The translations under genes were made by a program, and so were the position numbers. A DNA stretch of 64,000 nt from Paenibacillus pabuli NBRC 13638 (GTDB lineage Bacteria > Bacillota > Bacilli > Paenibacillales > Paenibacillaceae): assembly GCF_001514495.1 (NCBI RefSeq), contig NZ_BCNM01000007.1:213624-277623 (forward strand), given 5' to 3'. Below, piece after piece: positions 60,737 to 64,000 of the stretch; position 1 is the stretch's first letter, and each line of letters opens with the position of its first letter. The notes beneath the pieces are model-generated. The model had not been told where the DNA came from. It saw only the letters and a list, made by a program, of their open reading frames with translations, and did no database searches.

Positions 60737-61068
60737 ATCCCTAAAAGCTTGGTCTGATGTAGAAGGAAGGAATATGATAGCCTGGACGCCTCCTCTCTGA
60801 AATGAGATCTTCAGGAAAGCGGCGACCCTAGGATCTCCAATGATGTAGAAGGAAGGATCGCCATAGCCTGAAGACCAAAGGTCCGAAGTTCGTGACCCGA
60901 ACCTTTGATGAACCCATCATCTCAGATTCCACGATCTCCCAACAGGGCGAAAGTATTACGACTGGTTAAATTAAGGGGGAATGCTCCGATAAGCGTCGAA
61001 TAGTTTGGAAAGGGCGGCATGTAACTGACGTTCAGTAATCCAAAACCGACCAGAGGATGGATCAGAAG
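60737..61068. other. 332-bp divergent intergenic region with direct and inverted repeats
   Basis: A 17-bp exact direct repeat tgatgtagaaggaagga occurs at 60755-60771 and 60841-60857, each followed by an ATAGCCTG-like segment. CAAAGGT...ACCTTTG (about 60887-60917) and GATGAACCCATCATC (about 60918-60932) form hairpins. No ORF is supported. It may contain regulatory RNA structure or repeated operator sites. Confidence 0.5.
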
Positions 61069-62148
61069 ATGAAGATACAACTTCAAACCCTATATAACGA
61101 GTATCTCAATATAAAATGGAAAAGAGGGCTAACGCCTGTCCATACAGAGCCTTTTGAATATACCTTATATGAAGACGATAGCGCAGACTTATTCCTTTCC
61201 GGACATTCGGAAGAAACCTTTACGAACTGGATGCGCGAGCTCCAGCCAGAAGATCCATACTATGGTAGCAAACCAAATGGGATGCCCATCCTCGCTGATG
61301 TTTTCAACCCATTGGATATATACGACGAACAGGTCCTGTATTATCTGCTCTTTACCCTGAATACCACGATGTCGATTCACACGCATAATTCCTATAGCAC
61401 TATGAATGATTGGATGAAAACCTACAGCTTCTTTCAGCTCGCCCAATTGAATGGACTTTCCAGCCTAAAGGAGGAACAGAAGCGTGAGTTGAGAGACTTT
61501 TTCTTCTTTTTCTACCTTTACACACATCCGGTCAATGAGGATACCCTCTACGCCTGTTCGTTTAACGGGCAGGACCTTATACATACCAAAACCGATATCA
61601 AGCTGGAGCACTACTTCTCGGCGTTTCACGACCATTACATCGAAAATCAGGATAAATACAGCGAGCAGCTCCTCCTCGCTCCACATGAAATACAGGCCTG
61701 CAAAAACCTTACACTGGAGCTGCTGCGAACGATTGAGGGTAAGTCTCCCAAGCTGAGCATGACCTCGGAAGAAGGATTAGAGGCTGTAGTGGAATTGGTG
61801 AATAACGTGGATCAGATGCTGCATATGTACGCGGAAAATAAATCTTTGTTATTTGATGTTATAAGGGGTTTTCTGGCTGACCACCGTGCCGGTGCCTATC
61901 GAGATCATTGCTTCACGATGCTGCTTCAGAATTATGCTTCATATATCCTTTATTTTAACTTTGATGAGATTCATGCACTATTGGATGGCTTTAGAGACAA
62001 GCCGGAGTGGTGCGGCATCATCATTAATAAAATCTTTACGGATGCCATCTTTATTCATAAAATCATGAGAAAGAACGCTATTGATATCAGAGAATACCCG
62101 AATGTTATCGAGTTCTTTGACGAGCAAGCAAGAGAATTTTGCCTGTGA
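61069..62148 (+). CDS. Unknown 359-residue soluble protein
   Basis: Helical, acidic, aromatic-rich protein with no signal peptide: LQTLYNEYLNIKWKRGLTPV, DFFFFFYLYTHPVNEDTLYA, EAVVELVNNVDQMLHMYAEN, IINKIFTDAIFIHKIMRKNA. I do not recognise a family. ATG 61057 touches its only purine-rich site (CAGAGG), so ATG 61069 (12 nt after it) is chosen; four residues differ. Divergent from the TerD-like gene across a repeat-rich control region, which suggests joint regulation. Ends at a strong bidirectional terminator. Confidence 0.75.
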   Translation: MKIQLQTLYNEYLNIKWKRGLTPVHTEPFEYTLYEDDSADLFLSGHSEETFTNWMRELQPEDPYYGSKPNGMPILADVFNPLDIYDEQVLYYLLFTLNTTMSIHTHNSYSTMNDWMKTYSFFQLAQLNGLSSLKEEQKRELRDFFFFFYLYTHPVNEDTLYACSFNGQDLIHTKTDIKLEHYFSAFHDHYIENQDKYSEQLLLAPHEIQACKNLTLELLRTIEGKSPKLSMTSEEGLEAVVELVNNVDQMLHMYAENKSLLFDVIRGFLADHRAGAYRDHCFTMLLQNYASYILYFNFDEIHALLDGFRDKPEWCGIIINKIFTDAIFIHKIMRKNAIDIREYPNVIEFFDEQAREFCL

Positions 62149-62184
62149 CGGCCTACAATGCTTGTTTTCAAAAAAGGAAAACTA

Positions 62185-62224
62185 AAAAGCCTTTGCTGAC
62201 CCCAAAATATCAGCAAAGGCTTTT
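62185..62224. terminator. Bidirectional terminator, 15-bp perfect stem
   Basis: aaaagcctttgctga / tcagcaaaggctttt with a 10-nt loop, between convergent genes ending at 62148 and 62259. Confidence 0.92.
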
Positions 62225-62258
62225 CAGTATAGATGGTTTACTTATCGCATATAGATGA

Positions 62259-64000
62259 TTACTTATCGATCAAGTTGGTTAATTTCAGCATTCTTGCGAT
62301 CAATGCCGTAACTTCAGCACGTGTCATGGATGCTTTCGGACTAAGGACTTCTGGTCCATTGCCTTGAATGATTCCCGCTTGGATCAGCTGGGCAACATCC
62401 TCTTTAGCCCAAGAAGATAGGTCAGCGGCATCCTCGTAACGAGCCAACTCTGAGGCAATTTGCTCCTGATTAGGCACGTTCCCGGATTGAATCAAGCGAT
62501 ATGCACGAGCAACCATGGCAAAGCCCTGCTCTCTCGTGATTTGCTGACTGCCTTTGAAGTAGCCGTCATCATAACCGGTAATGATATCAAAATCGCTTGC
62601 GATCGCTACTGAATTCCTATACCAATCAGATGGGGACACATCAGGGAATTGAACCTGTGGAGCATCCTGAGCCATCAAACCCAAACCGTTTACCACGATC
62701 TCTGCGAATTCGGAGCGTGTTACACTGCGGTCCGGTGAGAACGTATTATCTCCGTTCCCTTTCAAATCCAATCGGGCTGCGATGTTGTTTACATCCGTTT
62801 TACCCCAATGAGTTCTGGCATCCTCAAAATCCTGAGGATTCCAGATCACCGAATAGCTTCCGCTGCTGCGCAAATCATTGATGAGTGCGTAATAACGGTT
62901 GTCTATTTTCGTCACAACCGTCGGCACATGGAAGATGCTGCCGTCCGGGTTGACGATGACGCCTGTTGTAATCCGGTTCGGATCGATTCCTTCTGGAAGT
63001 GCAATATATTTTGGCGCGTACCCGTTCAGTTGCCCGGATCGAACCGTTTGTCCATCTTTCGTAAAGGTGAGGTCCAGATCCACTGGGTTCACCAGAAGCT
63101 CATACCCATCGGCTAGAGCCTTGTTTTTCGCGCTACTAATCAAGGCGTCCGAAGAACGTGCAATGTCGACGTGTACAGAAATATCGTTCATTGCAACGTT
63201 GCCAAGCTGCTTGGACACACCGTTCAGGTCCATTTTGCCGCCAGGTACCGGATAGATCGCCAGCGGATTGCTGATGTTCAGTTTGGACCCTTGATCAGTT
63301 AATTGTTTCAGTGTTTCCAAGGTTAAGCCGTCTACCTTCATATCGCCTTCATTCGGTGAATGAATGGCAAACTGCTGTCCTGTACCTTGGGACATGGCAG
63401 CGTTCAGCTTGGCTGGATCAACTTGAACCAACGTTTGCTTGTCACCGGATGGTTTGGACGTCGCGAACGGCTGATCATTGCCATCCCGAGTGGTTTCCAA
63501 GTTATCTTTTGGTGCTGTCGGGGTTGGTGTTGGTACTGGCGCAGGTGAAGGTGCTGGTGTGCTGCCTCCATTGCCTCCAGTATTGCCACCGCCATTGTTG
63601 CCTCCATTTCCTCCAGTATTGCCACCGCCATTGTTGCCTCCACCGTTGTTACCATTGTCGCTGGATGCTCTGTTCACGTTGATTCTATACTCGGTTACAT
63701 GGCCGAGCGAATCTGTGACTTTAACAATTATCGTATTTCCGCCGACTTGGAGTGGCAGGCTCTCACTGGCAGCACCATTTGAAGCGTTTTGCCAATCACC
63801 ATTTCCAACAGAAATTTCAATCTTGGCATGTGGATCAAGTGCCGTTGGCGTTAACTGAAATTGATATACGCTATTAGGCACAGACATAGTATAAGTATCT
63901 TTACCCGGATCAAAAGCTGGGGATAAGCTTCCTACGGATGGAATCAATGTTTGCAATGTGGAAGTGTCCGTACCTGGTACTTTGGTGAGACCATTCCGGG
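62259..64000 (-). CDS. SLH-anchored surface protein with cadherin-like repeat, C-terminal part
   Basis: 580 codons open to the right edge, so the N-terminus lies outside. From the edge: a cadherin-like beta-sandwich repeat (TLIPSVGSLSPAFDPGKDTY and TEYRINVNRAS), a Gly/Asn-rich linker coded by a 36-bp repeat, a Pro/Thr linker, a domain of unknown type (about 170-370), and three SLH domains at the C-terminus (FSPDRSVTRSEFAEIVVNGL, ITGYDDGYFKGSQQITREQG, SPKASMTRAEVTALIARMLK). SLH domains hold the protein to the pyruvylated cell-wall polymer. Probably a large multidomain surface enzyme or adhesin; the catalytic part, if any, is beyond the window. Confidence 0.9.
   Translation of the reverse strand, partial: RNGLTKVPGTDTSTLQTLIPSVGSLSPAFDPGKDTYTMSVPNSVYQFQLTPTALDPHAKIEISVGNGDWQNASNGAASESLPLQVGGNTIIVKVTDSLGHVTEYRINVNRASSDNGNNGGGNNGGGNTGGNGGNNGGGNTGGNGGSTPAPSPAPVPTPTPTAPKDNLETTRDGNDQPFATSKPSGDKQTLVQVDPAKLNAAMSQGTGQQFAIHSPNEGDMKVDGLTLETLKQLTDQGSKLNISNPLAIYPVPGGKMDLNGVSKQLGNVAMNDISVHVDIARSSDALISSAKNKALADGYELLVNPVDLDLTFTKDGQTVRSGQLNGYAPKYIALPEGIDPNRITTGVIVNPDGSIFHVPTVVTKIDNRYYALINDLRSSGSYSVIWNPQDFEDARTHWGKTDVNNIAARLDLKGNGDNTFSPDRSVTRSEFAEIVVNGLGLMAQDAPQVQFPDVSPSDWYRNSVAIASDFDIITGYDDGYFKGSQQITREQGFAMVARAYRLIQSGNVPNQEQIASELARYEDAADLSSWAKEDVAQLIQAGIIQGNGPEVLSPKASMTRAEVTALIARMLKLTNLIDK
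63574..63642. repeat. Two exact 33-bp direct repeats (36-bp period) in SLH-protein linker
   Basis: 63574-63606 and 63610-63642 are identical; on the minus strand they code GGNNGGGNTGG-type linker. Such tracts expand and contract by slippage. In coding frame, not CRISPR. Confidence 0.85.

Noticed and set aside
63560..63660. CRISPR-like short repeats
   Set aside because: The two 33-bp repeats are adjacent, in frame and code a Gly/Asn linker of the SLH protein; there are no variable spacers.

Overview
The window (about 64 kb, no rRNA, tRNA or CRISPR seen) reads as a chromosomal stretch of a Paenibacillus-type Firmicute. The reasons are strong AGGAGG ribosome binding sites with many TTG starts, S-layer-homology (SLH) surface proteins, a rich set of glycoside hydrolases (GH30, GH10, GH43), a Spo0E-like sporulation phosphatase, a YesN-type AraC sensor with a lipoprotein binding protein, and a DUF1430/ABC bacteriocin-immunity pair. 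The genus is an inference. Both ends are cut: a glycerate kinase on the left and an SLH protein on the right.

0-8 kb: glycerate kinase, a papain-like-fold protein, a CdsA-like cytidylyltransferase and two lipoproteins. Then comes an AT-rich island with an IS5-type remnant, a phage lysozyme and phage tail debris that abuts a beheaded DMT exporter. Ada and a PEP-mutase-family enzyme follow. 8-16 kb: a YtrA-like GntR/ABC operon, a Spo0E-like protein, and an HTH-TPR regulator whose 3' end overlaps a previously uncalled 46-residue signal-bearing propeptide (an RRNPP-type quorum-sensing pair). Next are an aldo/keto reductase, a DagK-like lipid kinase and a leucine-rich-repeat surface protein. 16-23 kb: GH30, GH10, an MFS exporter and a secreted nucleotidase.

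23-27 kb holds the most striking locus. On the minus strand a glycosyltransferase overlaps a CdtB-like DNase-I-fold protein with a complete catalytic set, followed 42 bp later by a MACPF/perforin-domain protein. An IS3-type remnant lies just downstream. This looks like a genotoxin plus pore-former operon.

27-44 kb: macrolide-phosphotransferase-like kinase, small lipoprotein, parS-like site, DEAD-box helicase DbpA, GH43 with an F5/8C domain, a double-GNAT protein behind an 11-codon leader peptide, a WYL regulator divergent from a DHFR-like reductase, an SGNH esterase with a DUF4180 protein, a Nudix hydrolase, an AT-rich DUF1430/ABC pair, and a histidine kinase whose response regulator is cut to 34 codons. 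44-64 kb: DinB, an SDR-SDR-MarR operon driven from a promoter with a perfect 38-bp palindrome, DoxX/HxlR, a TPR-SMI1/KNR4 protein, DUF4386 and Crp genes with a hidden 51-residue ORF, a PAP2-phosphatase/autotransporter-repeat/SLH protein, an AraC sensor plus solute-binding lipoprotein, a TerD-like large protein divergent from an unknown protein, and the right-edge SLH protein.
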